A stretch of 32,094 bases of DNA, taken from contig CACSIO010000034.1 in the NCBI GenBank assembly GCA_902705865.1, positions 25,220 to 57,313 on the forward strand. The letters are read 5' to 3'. The DNA comes from BD1-7 clade bacterium (GTDB taxonomy: Bacteria; Pseudomonadota; Gammaproteobacteria; Pseudomonadales; DT-91). Positions within the stretch are counted from its first letter, which is position 1, and every line of letters starts with the position of its first letter. A program made the position numbers and the translations under genes. The notes beneath the pieces were generated by a model. That model did not search any database and had not been told where the DNA came from. It saw nothing but the letters and a program-made list of their open reading frames with translations. Positions 22,301-25,390 of this stretch are shown piece after piece.

Positions 22301-24570
22301 CGTTTACGTTGCCGCTGCTCGAAGGTGATGTTCGAATCGGTGCGGTAGACGATAGCGCCGGGTTAATTGTTCAGATGCAACAAACCCTCGCCAGCGGTGA
22401 ATCTGCAAGCTATGTATTCCGCTATTTAAATGGCGATTACGTGTTGTCGAGCATCAACGGTGACGATGCGCTCTACACGGCATTGACCGCTGACCGAACA
22501 AACGCTCAAGACCACTTGGCAGACCGGTTTGGCTCTGCAGTTGTGTTAGATGATGTGGTACGAATTGGTCAACAGGGCAAGACGCCGATTTTTCTCGATG
22601 GTGGCGATGGTCGTGTTCAAATCGCACATATCGATGGCGCAAGTGATGAATTGATTCAGATCGTTCATAAATACAAAACGTCCGTTGACGGAAACATCGT
22701 GATTGGCGATAGCACGCAGACCAAAAAGACGGCAGATACAGCCTCTAACGTGCCAGTAAACAGCACCGATGCAGCGCCGGTTTTATTTTATGATCCACAT
22801 GTGGGTAAAGCGTATAAACAAGTGGGTGAAAACCCAGCACAGCAAATCACCTTAGGAATAGACCATAGTGATATCGCCCAGCATATCGAAAAAGCCAGCA
22901 ATACAACACGTGGCTTTATCGTTACCGGTGATGACGGGCTGAGTTGGAATATCGATGAATCAGGGCGCTCACATTTGATTGATGTTGACGCTGACTGGGT
23001 GCACAAACACGCAAACTGGCTAGGGGATTTCAAGAAGTTGGTTAGCTCACTCAATGCGGCTAACCCCCCGGTTAGCGGCGATCTTTTGCCATTTGGTGCG
23101 CAGCAAAGCAAGAATATCGAACGCATCGCGTTGCATGGCGTTACACAGATGTCTGAAGACGGTCATGTCGAAAAGCTCGCTGCTTGGTACGATAATTTAG
23201 GCAAGAACTTTGTATTGGCTGATCCGCTGAGTGACGGTGGCGACATTTCCGAAAGCCTAAGTTTGGTTAATGTCAGCAATGAAGGAAAAACAGCGTGGCT
23301 CTATGACGTTGCGAGCAAAACACTGTATCGGCAAAACCTTGAAAGCGATAACTATGGGTTGGTACGTAAATCTGTATCTGTGTTGACGGGTTATATCCCG
23401 GCAGATTTCCGGTCATCACCGGCGGGATTATTGGTTCGCGACACACAAGGTATCTTCTTTGATTTGGGGCAACATTCTGAAACCGTTGTCGGTTTGAATC
23501 AGGATTGGATCGATCAGCATACGGGGGATGCCGAGCAGGCGCTTGAAAAACTACGCCGCAAATTCCATTTGGCTGATGCCGTTGCGGTCTATCCCGACGA
23601 AAGCGGTGATCAGGTGCCGCAATCCTGGCTTGTGCCGGATACCATGCAGCAACTGAATCTCAATGATCTTCCATCGAAATTCCTGAGCGAAAATCTTCAG
23701 TTGCTTGGTATAGATGGGGCTAATCATCGAGGCTATATCACGACAGGGTATGGCGAACAGACACAGTTACTTTCGGTTGGTTTAAAAGCGTTCGAGCCTG
23801 ATCCATCGGATAGCCAGCCGCCGACAGCTTCCCAGCAGGCCAGTGAAACCCCAAATATTGGCAGCCCTAGGCGTTATGATTTTGCTCGCACGGTCACAGC
23901 CAACGATGGTTCGAAAACATTGCTGCTGCAGGCGCATGAAGGCACGGCCATCAATCATCTGCCGCTGCTGGATGGCGTGAATAATGTCATCGTGACATTA
24001 CCATTCGAACAAAACGTGGAAACCGCGTTTTCTGACAAGTTTTTAGCGCATTACCAACGTGTGAGTTTGGTTGCGGATCAAAACGAAGGTGTCGTTACCG
24101 ATAAAGCGCAACCTATGGTGATTGATTTGGGGCGCAACTTGGATGTTGATAACACGTTAGTGGTACAACAAGGTGATGCGCTAACGCTGTTTGATCAAAC
24201 GACCCAGCACAGTTTGTCGTTTAACGGGATTTTTGATGAAAGCGGTAAACGTATTGAGCATTCAGCAGTGCTCAAGATTCAGGGCGAAAAACCGCTGAAT
24301 TTATCGGCGATTACAAACGATCTCGCTGACGATAAAGCATCTGATTCTGCTCATCTGCGTTCGTTGCACCTCAGAGACGTCTATGTCGATCAAGCTTTGG
24401 CTGAGAAAGTTTCTGATCATTCGACCCTCAATAAAATCGCACAAGCCATGGCGAGCTTTCAACAAAAAGAGGCTGCAGATATAGCCAGTGATAAGAACAA
24501 TCCGCTAGGCAATCAGCCGCCGTCAATATCAGACGACCCGCATTTGGATTCTGATCGCAATGATTTGTGA
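3583..24570 (+). CDS. Giant multimodular toxin-like protein: M91-like metallopeptidase modules plus TcdA/TcdB-type pore-forming domain
   Basis: A single uninterrupted frame of 6,995 residues (start argued from the GGAG ten bases upstream). Approximate order in residues: unique N-terminus 1-255; A1 260-1036; Ser/Thr/Pro linker 1040-1206; A2 1211-1980; beta1 1987-2086; B1 2157-2616; A3 2655-3343; beta2 3357-3466; B2 3477-3890; A4 3925-4670; beta3 4684-4800; B3 4807-5211; a duplicated ~70-aa unit 5227-5450; pore-forming/delivery region about 5510-6140; beta-rich C-terminus to 6995. A1 and A2 contain HELSH zinc motifs (H629 and H1578) and downstream GVEER and W-I-x-E-N-T-F elements like M91/NleD effectors. 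The pore region has Gly/Ala-rich helices and an HGDGGQYVVSL element like large clostridial toxins. I find no cysteine in the whole protein, no signal peptide and no RTX repeats. Inferred role: secreted giant toxin delivering peptidase modules into eukaryotic or rival cells. An N-terminal glycosyltransferase, as in TcdA/TcdB, is absent. Confidence 0.82.
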   Translation: MPKFNSSNLSIFFYRRLNALSRQSSPDLDAEFVAVNQTLVDVYNQWVQAPNKQGFAESTIAAQFDNDDMRSLLGEYFKVLEQKAYEQNKEPIQVVDKFIGRIEATYEGTTGDRVRALRVGDAINRQLQGLTFVGQDDITRGNPLDDLSGDDALIFEQEAEPMKSGNLSAPTDPQTLFEPGNDAVLDESNKLGLRKLFGKKNKASGSSTSEPKPSETEAPRVRISGDPHPVYDPTPRSSGYLDTGAVSRLSPGKPTASVKAYNKYVGDYMADLIDTVGAYRQPGAHEVSPAWLDKVADLQSYFDGPAFRFSREIAISRQLGYFEPDLIQRLQGFRQGVENTVGHKLDLNVDSESVPTDVPGHTVAENVESMDAALQQASIYWDSLSVEQKAVAKSFGFDQKSNKTLISLRKQLGKNPAGLDDLSHKAFAEFIKLDKTKGQITRPDDVSARTTDPLDVVLPWVEELTPALRLQRLQDSSFEPVLLGGDMSRMSRAAVNQQQSSFEHAIATNIPGVDVGYDSSYDQADRAFKVLQAGLADKSSPDRPAFAKQVFTAGALAEGKSDYFLYLYGSDNPALVLGFTNIEGRQDEFEVLARTSRAGLNDDDGPHGAIKVSLGYNGSVDDALANTYHELSHAINFAGFSTHSAKGEPAGDHALFLTPNRRVVWGHGVEERTAVGSRFLGAVPFDVQNPQNIPIGWINENTFLQLRGLPATLLYAADTQSRQTTASKSFYIPEDSIPESLKGVTFDTKSPYFANQYEVFTYLNQAQKWLQRLRNYKNAMFNHDKYGMSEVSLRAVSNAYDELSEHVRSELPKLSDAAALGAYEFVQVHHHKINSATGEFESRSPESTLIPIYDIVGTVGQQLDDPKLQSAFDDNVRVSIRKYYTSVFADSPELAEMLRHYTYNIDPRKFRGKYTTDLSTLDSPFGMFSPSLTAGELRAYQGFAKSLGIPESIADTSTASPHDYLTLLAAFDKKASETGMTAEQKSQTLLKASEAAFTELNNGQQDLRAFVVGIHQYLQSADAEVLASFKNDDLFGHLLYNKPRSNTQPTVVPSESVDGDVPPLSTGGETGAEKNGQPASTSKDSSDNNPLTTPQDSDSHNERTNLNTGTDVTDSSGQDSGTSSRPAFGRQTGVTDTNGSKGSTGTSRPAFGRQQGVSSGTATDDTPLSGVGKVFTDAGSTTRRSGAPKSKPIFNTFTDRGNDATADGKFSGYAAQYLSELGDAVGSFRQTEFHDVTPAYLDKVAALQGYADGPGFRFAREISLSRRLGYFEPDLLQRLQSYRDGIEDIIGHKLSLSIDENTAPSEVPGQNAIENGMALRRSLTDANRYFLGLSDDEKAVAASFGFDEQSRRGLSSLNLQLLKNPDSLDSVAKQAFAEFIKLDKTVGKLSRPDDVSARESQSSKLKLLWVDDLTPALQLKRLQDDSFEPVLIGADLDRQPGVLPGQENSSFEHAIQTNIPGVDLGYDSSPEQATRALQVLNAGLTDKSSPDRVTFAKQVFTAGKVAEKNTDIFNGVYASDRPALVLGYSGVSGARSGETALASTTHAGYDDESGVHGVIKVTLGYRGSVDESLGNAYHELSHAINQGAFSPEIKNGEKYGEFGLKLTADSDRLVWGHGVEERSAVGSQSLGQMPFEVSEKAGVPIGWISENTFYQQRHLPASLYYPADTESKTTTATKTFHVAQENIPEDLKEVTFPVESDYFANQYDVFAYLNDVQTRLQRLRTYRDAIVWNKQLGIDDSKLPQITREYKSLKATVEAELPKLAEASALANFEHAKVHRLKIKTDVQTFKERSPESYLAPVYALAGAIGQQLEDVHDVKTFNQKTSEAVAKYYRPLFADDTGKAAEFDTAVGEYSPGLYRASHTTDLSSLRKPFGLFDQPYTESELRTYQAFAKSLGVASADTAIASAHDYTDLLKTLGAATHRDGSALTAKERAQRISTAVDDALAAVGDGGDATPLVKGLNDYLANATPESVKALNETAGVTQVLSQVYSLEGKQVVISAHERARFDSFVQSDEPIVTGVVFDKEKGPVFTDSSGKEVPDIASLEHVSRYGLIDGTSFVTGDNKGFQLDDGVVTKLKHYAQGQEDDFTDSAGEVPQATSNELSDLLRAVSVSDNGAAAETQFQRDIEGKPAGNNETDGASMSRPSARQAPADSYEGFERFVTGYLAKTPLTSEADVGNFYRALIKQYPQTPVDYVEKALQQSDSLRSSLEYAFPDLALKQALNTSRSQVRDLSQLRHIALTALAEMIDDSGLAKLSDAEIEDQLDLVNVDEFSDEDKVDYQRNVDLYHAATENRQQSIDQTTTAFGVLNQQRLEQNDLYSLAENKGRSIQDILGIVKSEKDTLGLSAEDITRLELLGGSDQYAVNNSAGVAAVLDKADLSTLSLDKQQAFQRARESVDTANQRLAQRLLTGEDIPNAFYTRDNLTEEAVASLQEQLATTQSRQESVNTTVAEALDAPTLLQLRAHGNSEAVLRDVVNRAGGAEVFSIQSQLEGLFGRESSESVANLSVKNFREIINGSVSAQLYDGADPIETRMGVPAALRQSIDRLQSYRENFSDPALFNQFAARWSQAVLDTSETILPLDPEHFGAEFPQTTLDTLNGYLEKKGAGIGIDTYDGDQAVLNKLEANAVSDSDAASNNAAAPLIQKTTDSPYGEYAASYIRQLKEAVATYRDPQLQNPSLDWLNKVGALDEFVDTGIAQVARDAAVGADSGHFRKGFGDDLVALRQRVESTIGEKLTLDIDTQPVIEQPAQSDPEADAVSLVQSIDKAVEYWQGLDHSYQISARNGLGITNEDIKYLSIARDAVNSDAAEVQSRAPHVFEIYNKLDRLASFVSSRDPSSDTPSNAIAWDTSLSRNLQVERVTNPGFEPLLIGRLHRVNDSTRAGRHAEKFNLSEDVIKSNVPNVLIGVNRTSSAEDALQVLRQGLGDGAHSDDGAFARRLVDTAEYAKPLTKNGTRQVYGTDESGIVFSTWHDDLRDLGISTNINSRVVSVTPDSQIVDISVPISGSVTKHLKQLDGELSHIQTQLTATSTDDGNFKVVLDGETIEWDKSTELKIERNSFSSTAASERGINLALPEGASFKDLAAARDYLAGIDSKIEHVRLLKAGLDLDANDASDNRAAIEAQLVKELSSLQQETPKIAEANAWLPYVELINPKTGKPAENTVLGTALVELRENARPDLAKYKGVLDVHEYTQFLNHSAAQIYRPLYPDLHGEYFTQVLDQHVPVLKRSPVAKDPLSSLVDAKAFTFSDTTVVRAKAIRAFAKSLGLSDSLEKTSVGTESDYAKLIREANGNSTDSVEQIDNTIRIIEAGNAAIAEFSQTGGDLTPFANALNGFLHNDATEIQRYIFGENGSVVSALDRLESVGGKALTIDATTRESLSQYLGSDANRALTLTGSEKGVFEFALEGGTRVKMPSPQGTQAYDLVDGSRFYPASEIDGKALVLNKALANRLNWLESPTLDADPTWVRYAFDFNAVQDTPETFATKLSSKIAQFDPDALATGGAVATDAFATLMLKTNRYVANLRSEAPEQVKGFYQALDRAYDGRLDQFYQSAASVSKFKGATLDKAFPDLALAAQLQESHQSVLQLESTQLAAQQGLAEITRQSDIASSATSAGVERAIAGFDPSTLTARQRTDFDTLLQLYRASTDAIASERQGLQTSLNRLTGQQAELLNARSTANLVDDVTRAAFEVGRSGESSKILTTERLRAAKVTDSAQQQFNVGTEASNVAVLERYLGEEQLGSFFENTGGAQHYSIQEQLGRLIEQNGAEAVSNMTPEQLGRIADVATAANIREGKSVAEAANGLVSELQSSVQNLDNLRSAFNGDDAAFDRFASRWSQTVLDTIPVAETYGADFGHGFNSATWKNLSGYLAQDRQELGDTYAHYQRLIDRQTPTSESSLPKRAFQNSSEDTFAVAEGAEVFTDYASGYLAELTDAVEAYRSPQGKSVDVAWLDKVAALDNYADGATLQFAREIAISRQLGHFSPDLPERLNRFRSGIESIIGHELSLGTDAREAPLRVPGNVPVEERLALTNAISKGLDYFNKLTPEQKAFALSGYRFSDRDADALRTLTNELGKSDAPLTSEAREAFGHLNKLDGVAIALDRQGTSPASADNLIPWSEDLTFNLSQQRLVADNFDLRIVGSGKTELINPSDASDGAHVQIDRTNIPGVSVGSDGSHESRSGALSLLQAGLDPKLPNEQSVFARQLATAASLAELHGNQLDSRFGAQREGIVVGLGEGSGQLVFSEKSSGETRSSAEITIDRNLPVSDQLSDLVGQLGRSITATSFASDGRSLSTLNKIQITPDKAVRFNEGIDERLTTGIGLAGDNPFNTRPADTPAGWINENSYRSAAGLPAKVALVPADANADNSSASSTFRISDTALSNSEANQALPKGAGFKSVADANRYLNDTQTRLNKIRVYRQALDDDGISEQLSVKARQGITKAIAREEGAVKKAVPKLAEATVWAGYRELLGDDYLSSADVIGRLEDTAVAVLQGLEQVDGFSGAGGLAGKYQKELKTRTLNAYKKAAAKDVDVDFFATAEDFFKQDLTSKISSSPQDLSAAGVPSGIVDAGIAPGRLESLEAFNRALGNPIEVRDTASGNKADFLRVIHAYDEQHSSDLSPEALAAAYTDAVNDALGATPSEGGDITPLAGAFADYLTKEAHPDKIAALSEHVGVIRELGKVVSVNGRQVHIDTDVRGQLIQTLDGAASEVTGARINAEGQFEFVTDAGGKIAGFDSATPYRTIRYGLFDGSQVVEGETGAGERVTLKLPKRFSNLERWLGSDDTGITDSRALQIPLVFVRDEDPGAFNQLVARKLAVFEKATDKPQVSSEVTRNLSVFLKDLAQYSRSSDPAIQQSLPELRSAIRETIGENHDKFFSDVLRDQPDVRAQLVDAFPEIALNASSYGLRTQVIHLGALLRSTIDTAYKVLGEQTPKGVSPDELIARLNDADTVALNPTELETFHRLVKSADNLTQTYNEQNTAFEDAVDRQGDVREEIMAIKDPQQQHARIQRFTEEQVNTNTTTLQRGYNSIVRNLDIAVFDAVDRSQAEVVETSLLAPVIDGVGGPSAFSLEAQLERRLSETGGDPISQDDIVDMLKFSTITKFEAGVEPETAVSEVYNDARKALYGAEGLANKFETRADFNTFAARLSQGVIDYVSDANKDNERIVLSIDAPDQTELSRRLLGGFRTISDESYQRSKALLARQKQLQANASDSEPQQSRQSNDKLMFATGSIDVDGEPVAFEVEPAVIGSDGNERGGIVRINAKSIEGKPLSPNSLDAFKAAANALLPDDQPVARIEIDNADSLSGDQRAVIESAMDDLGISVGYGQDEPDGQARVSYRSAALAEYQRAREAYLKQDILSRLKFSVRGDADNKLHVFIDASNLDPEEISGFALDRLATMIKKTVPENYRIADSHIVLSDGLGSEERLSIRNAADAAGLEAKHIVNRRLVRSTFDDVFADAPSGETPLTQLSAIVAHFDAQSTSRLQADTATSKGQESIELKPLSESNPTQQSSRARLNQLIIDATQEKKINNAKLRQQAEGLGERLQAGIDGLRAEEKLGTEWLPDFSSVKKLDDDTYRLTVFQKDTDETRVVTTTDRSFLEAREFIDDNVETVLKGFKADAAGGLVPREDVPEVEGINGLNAAFAIQSLVSYFQTKSAENLNTDKDVAEVLKAHEAINYARIAYGLAQDGYHAIGLARQLIKTGAEAAETAARSGSQAFTVAGMIVGGGIDVLLSLASAGFDIYELTKAQSDAEKAIYGSQLVLDTGSAILGGTSIGLGIAAAAGVTAAGTAASLIGGAGALVAGIGVGVAGLVQAFSQVSAEADQVAKYFSSVDTSYKNGGFDYKDDSDTLVPLSGSVVKSVNFRTGSVTFGTQKIHRTYGGSAHTKTGAGDGYLGVGPSVDYNSAHDLNVRELFHYGSKTALHNADAHVLVAPITPWASISQSYTNLPGSNTKHGKGYDVLRGAETKDFVYDYTVVVPPPVPIPLEFALNKIDMTYHQTGIDIILDEQNRVVVIPKIPDEYVGKVHHNIHGDGGQYVVSLNDRATVNTFNDGDKSSSWIIESGNVSGGNVSISDNSIRVGSASVNVHDHGKAGDSGVLLSDKHSDVYDINFDSHLALALILQGEILDDDRKPSGTARSDIEGLLKRLSSAGQLLPYTKISHFHDATGKVHDQAVYDKADKLFVYSDDLPETAEFVNVTQAHNDMPRVAIYIDRKTRQVIEINTESHKQYRAFTLPLLEGDVRIGAVDDSAGLIVQMQQTLASGESASYVFRYLNGDYVLSSINGDDALYTALTADRTNAQDHLADRFGSAVVLDDVVRIGQQGKTPIFLDGGDGRVQIAHIDGASDELIQIVHKYKTSVDGNIVIGDSTQTKKTADTASNVPVNSTDAAPVLFYDPHVGKAYKQVGENPAQQITLGIDHSDIAQHIEKASNTTRGFIVTGDDGLSWNIDESGRSHLIDVDADWVHKHANWLGDFKKLVSSLNAANPPVSGDLLPFGAQQSKNIERIALHGVTQMSEDGHVEKLAAWYDNLGKNFVLADPLSDGGDISESLSLVNVSNEGKTAWLYDVASKTLYRQNLESDNYGLVRKSVSVLTGYIPADFRSSPAGLLVRDTQGIFFDLGQHSETVVGLNQDWIDQHTGDAEQALEKLRRKFHLADAVAVYPDESGDQVPQSWLVPDTMQQLNLNDLPSKFLSENLQLLGIDGANHRGYITTGYGEQTQLLSVGLKAFEPDPSDSQPPTASQQASETPNIGSPRRYDFARTVTANDGSKTLLLQAHEGTAINHLPLLDGVNNVIVTLPFEQNVETAFSDKFLAHYQRVSLVADQNEGVVTDKAQPMVIDLGRNLDVDNTLVVQQGDALTLFDQTTQHSLSFNGIFDESGKRIEHSAVLKIQGEKPLNLSAITNDLADDKASDSAHLRSLHLRDVYVDQALAEKVSDHSTLNKIAQAMASFQQKEAADIASDKNNPLGNQPPSISDDPHLDSDRNDL
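4360..6690 (+). repeat. Module A1 with intact M91-like zinc metallopeptidase motif
   Basis: A full A module of about 777 residues. The helical head contains the shared FSREIAISRQLGYFEPDL block and a GHKLDLNVD end. The middle carries SSFEHAIATNIPGVDVGYDS and then YHELSHAIN at 5464-5490, with the HExxH zinc motif at H629, E630 and H633. WGHGVEERTAVG (Glu670/671 are candidate third zinc ligands) and GWINENTFLQLRGLPATLLY follow. That spacing and the last element resemble M91 peptidases such as NleD, a type III effector that cleaves host JNK and p38. The tail (FAKSLG and following) is helical. All expected catalytic elements look intact. Confidence 0.72.
6700..7200 (+). other. Low-complexity Ser/Thr/Pro/Gly linker with duplicated SRPAFGRQ motif
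   Basis: A disordered linker of about 165 residues between A1 and A2, rich in S, T, G, D, N and P. It carries two copies of SRPAFGRQ-x-GV, encoded at 6952-6984 and 7021-7053, in different synonymous codons. A relative, SRPSARQ, precedes module B1 at about 10015-10035. Such linkers usually allow domain flexibility. The conserved motif could be a processing or binding site, which is an inference. Confidence 0.6.
7213..9520 (+). repeat. Module A2 with intact M91-like zinc metallopeptidase motif
   Basis: The closest relative of A1, matching it along the whole module. The shared blocks include FAREISLSRRLGYFEPDLL, SSFEHAIQTNIPGVDLGYDS, YHELSHAIN (8311-8337), WGHGVEERSAVG and GWISENTFYQQRHLPASLYY. 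Zinc motif residues are H1578, E1579 and H1582, with Glu1620/1621 downstream. The two copies share a 17-base identical stretch around the GHGVE codons, while most of the module has drifted, so the duplication is not recent. It is predicted to be an active zinc metallopeptidase. Confidence 0.72.
9541..9840 (+). repeat. Beta-rich module beta1
   Basis: About 100 residues beginning VYSLEGKQVVISAHERARF and continuing to YGLIDGTSF. Related segments recur at beta2-beta6: a V/I-x-S-x-x-G-x-x-(V/L)-x-(I/L) start, a residue run ending in charged residues, then a (F/L)-x-D-G turn. It follows the tail of A2 and precedes B1. Function unknown; possibly a small carbohydrate- or protein-binding beta domain. 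Confidence 0.55.
10051..11430 (+). repeat. Helical module B1
   Basis: About 460 residues, mostly helical and rich in Q, E, R and L. Landmarks shared with B2 and B3 are AFPDLALKQAL near the start, FSIQSQLEGLF (compare YSIQEQLGRL and FSLEAQLERR), FNQFAARWSQAVLD (compare FDRFASRWSQTVLD and FNTFAARLSQGVID), and a GYLE/GYLA end. Function unknown; it could be a structural spacer or an adaptor module. Confidence 0.6.
11545..13610 (+). repeat. Module A3, degenerate metallopeptidase (GELSH, downstream elements lost)
   Basis: It aligns with A1 and A2 through the head (ending GEKLTLDID) and the GSV-x6-8-x-E-L-S-H segment, but the first zinc histidine is glycine: GELSH at 12640-12654 (G3020). The roughly 50-residue block with GHGVEER and WINENTF is missing and is replaced by a short charged stretch before the tail resumes (AAARDYLAGIDSKIEHVRLL). 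It should be catalytically inactive. The FAKSLGL tail is retained. Confidence 0.62.
13651..13980 (+). repeat. Beta-rich module beta2
   Basis: Starts LESVGGKALTIDATTRESL and includes YDLVDGSRF, parallel to YGLIDGTSF of beta1 and YGLFDGSQV of beta3. It lies between A3 and B2. No catalytic motif is recognised. Confidence 0.55.
14011..15250 (+). repeat. Helical module B2
   Basis: About 410 residues with AFPDLALAAQL, coiled-coil-like Q/E-rich helices, YSIQEQLGRLIEQNG and FDRFASRWSQTVLD, matching B1 in order. It ends GYLAQDRQEL and leads into a short linker before A4. Confidence 0.6.
15355..17590 (+). repeat. Module A4, degenerate metallopeptidase (GQLGR)
   Basis: The head retains FAREIAISRQLGHFSPDLP and GHELSLGTD. 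The position of the zinc motif reads GQLGR (16414-16428, G4278), so both histidines and the glutamate are gone. Downstream elements survive in altered form: EGIDERLTTG in place of GVEERTAVG, and GWINENSYRSAAGLPA nearly intact. It is predicted to be non-catalytic but to keep the fold, possibly for substrate or partner binding. Confidence 0.62.
17632..17980 (+). repeat. Beta-rich module beta3
   Basis: Starts GKVVSVNGRQVHIDTDVRG and includes YGLFDGSQVVEG. Same position in the series (after an A tail, before B3) and the same landmarks as beta1 and beta2. Confidence 0.55.
18001..19215 (+). repeat. Helical module B3
   Basis: About 405 residues with AFPEIALNA, FSLEAQLERRLSETGG and FNTFAARLSQGVIDYV, matching B1 and B2. 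It is the last copy before the delivery half of the protein. Confidence 0.6.
19366..19932 (+). repeat. Internal duplication of a ~70-residue unit between B3 and the pore region
   Basis: Two related units are encoded at 19366-19578 and 19714-19932. They share a beta strand (IVRINAKS against HVFIDASN), a helix, an I-x-x-(A/S)-D-x-(L/I) strand, and then ADSLSGDQRAVIESAMDDLG against SDGLGSEERLSIRNAADAAG. I do not recognise the family. The position, immediately before the translocation region, is where an autoprocessing domain sits in large clostridial toxins, but there is no cysteine or evident catalytic motif here. Confidence 0.5.
20101..22000 (+). other. TcdA/TcdB-type pore-forming and delivery region
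   Basis: Residues about 5507-6140. A helical approach (INGLNAAFAIQSLVSYFQ, then HEAINYARIAYGLAQDGYH) leads into hydrophobic Gly/Ala-rich segments (about 5727-5746, 5773-5800 and 5802-5822, ending VAGIGVGVAGLVQAFSQVS). Next come a KSVNFRTGSVTFGTQKI segment, a proline-rich VVVPPPVPIPLEF strand, DIILDEQNRVVVIPKIP, and HNIHGDGGQYVVSLND. The last resembles the SFDGAGGTYSLLLS element of clostridial TcdB, and the order matches the Pfam TcdA/TcdB pore-forming family also found in insecticidal toxins such as Mcf. Predicted role: acid- or receptor-triggered insertion into a target membrane and translocation of the N-terminal modules. Confidence 0.75.
22060..24567 (+). other. Beta-rich C-terminal region of giant protein 1
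   Basis: Residues about 6160-6995. Alternating hydrophobic strands and D/N/G turns dominate (for example PRVAIYIDRKTRQVIEI, LFVYSDDLPE, YVFRYLNGDYVLSSINGDD, KTAWLYDVASKTLYRQ), consistent with the beta-strand delivery or receptor-binding regions that follow the pore segment in large clostridial toxins. The last ~235 residues (from RYDFARTVTANDG) include NTLVVQQGDALTLFDQTTQH. The tail is acidic and Pro/Asn/Asp-rich. No CROP-type repeats and no RTX nonapeptides are present. Binding function is inferred from position. Confidence 0.5.
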
Positions 24571-24613
24571 TGATGTTCTGTGAACTGTGTGTAGATCGTC
24601 TCTGGTAGCGCTC

Positions 24614-24626
24614 CACGGCCCAATGA
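24614..24626 (+). promoter_or_regulatory. 13-base sequence shared by both giant-gene leaders (copy 2)
   Basis: CACGGCCCAATGA, identical to 3492-3504, lies 131 bases before the ATG of the second giant gene. Confidence 0.35.
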
Positions 24627-24745
24627 ATAGTGGTATGACCGTTCGTTCGACCAGATACCAATTGGCCGCAAATAGCCTATCCTGAAAGGGACTTGTGTAA
24701 AGATAAAAGTGCATCGCACGGCAGCGGGTACGGGCATGCACGGCC

Positions 24746-24750
24746 AGGAG
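24746..24750 (+). promoter_or_regulatory. Ribosome binding site of the second giant gene
   Basis: AGGAG (24746-24750) lies seven bases before ATG 24758, a strong match that fixes the start of the open frame running to the window edge. Confidence 0.75.
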
Positions 24751-24757
24751 CAGAGAA

Positions 24758-25390
24758 ATGGATCGAATTCAGCTGTTTGGTTGTACTCCCCGATTTGAGA
24801 ACGCGCAATTTGCGATTATTGGTGGTTCTCAGCATATTGTTGGCACTGGCCAAGCATCCCGGAGAGCTGTTGTTATTGCCCATAGTGAGGGCGATACAGA
24901 GTCCGAAGGCAGCGGCTTCCCTGCGTGTTTTTTTCGAATTCCCGAATCCTATGTGTCAGTACAACATCTAGCCCCCGCAGGCCATCGGCTTCTATCGTCG
25001 AATGTATTGTTTACTTTACTAGAAAATGTGAAAGGTTTTGATTCGGTTCGTGGCGGTGAGCAATCTCCAGATATTGAATTGTGGCCGGTGGCGTTGGACG
25101 AATATCAAGATTTAGCGGCGCTGCATCCTGCGGATAATTTGGAATATGACTTAATTCTTCTAAAGCAGCCGATGAGCCTCAGTGCGCTGGTGCAGAAAGA
25201 CTCGATACACACCCAATACAATCAATTGGATTTACATGTTTGTCGAAATGGCGAACTCGACAGCCCCTCATATTACCTCGATGTTCCTCAGCTTCCATTA
25301 GAGCAACATAAATCCATCGAATGGCGTTCATTCGGCGTTGGTAAAAACGGCGCTAAGGTATCCAACGATACCGGGTTTACCCATGAAGGC
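24758..25390 (+). other. Unique cysteine-containing N-terminal region of giant protein 2
   Basis: Residues 1-211 show alternating strands and helices (RRAVVIAHSEG, FRIPESYVSVQHL, DIELWPVALDEY, QLDLHVCRNGEL). All three cysteines seen in protein 2 are here (about residues 9, 58 and 161). The region is not similar to the N-terminus of protein 1 and I do not recognise it. Being at the front of a very large, otherwise cysteine-free protein, it may act before export or carry a distinct effector function. Confidence 0.5.

Larger units (their letters stand above)
24571..24757 (+). promoter_or_regulatory. 187-base intergenic leader between the two giant genes
   Basis: No terminator-like hairpin with a T-tract follows gene 1, so read-through into gene 2 is possible. 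Visible elements are the second copy of the shared 13-mer (24614-24626), a dyad TGGTAT-N18-ATACCA (24631-24660), a second dyad GTGCAT-N21-ATGCAC (24709-24741), and a strong ribosome binding site. The second dyad ends just before the ribosome binding site and could fold over it in the mRNA, which is an inference. Confidence 0.45.

Noticed and set aside
21780..24567. RTX calcium-binding nonapeptides or CROP repeats in the C-terminus
   Set aside because: D/G/N-rich turns occur, but no GGxGxDxUx series and no YYF-type choline-binding repeats are present.
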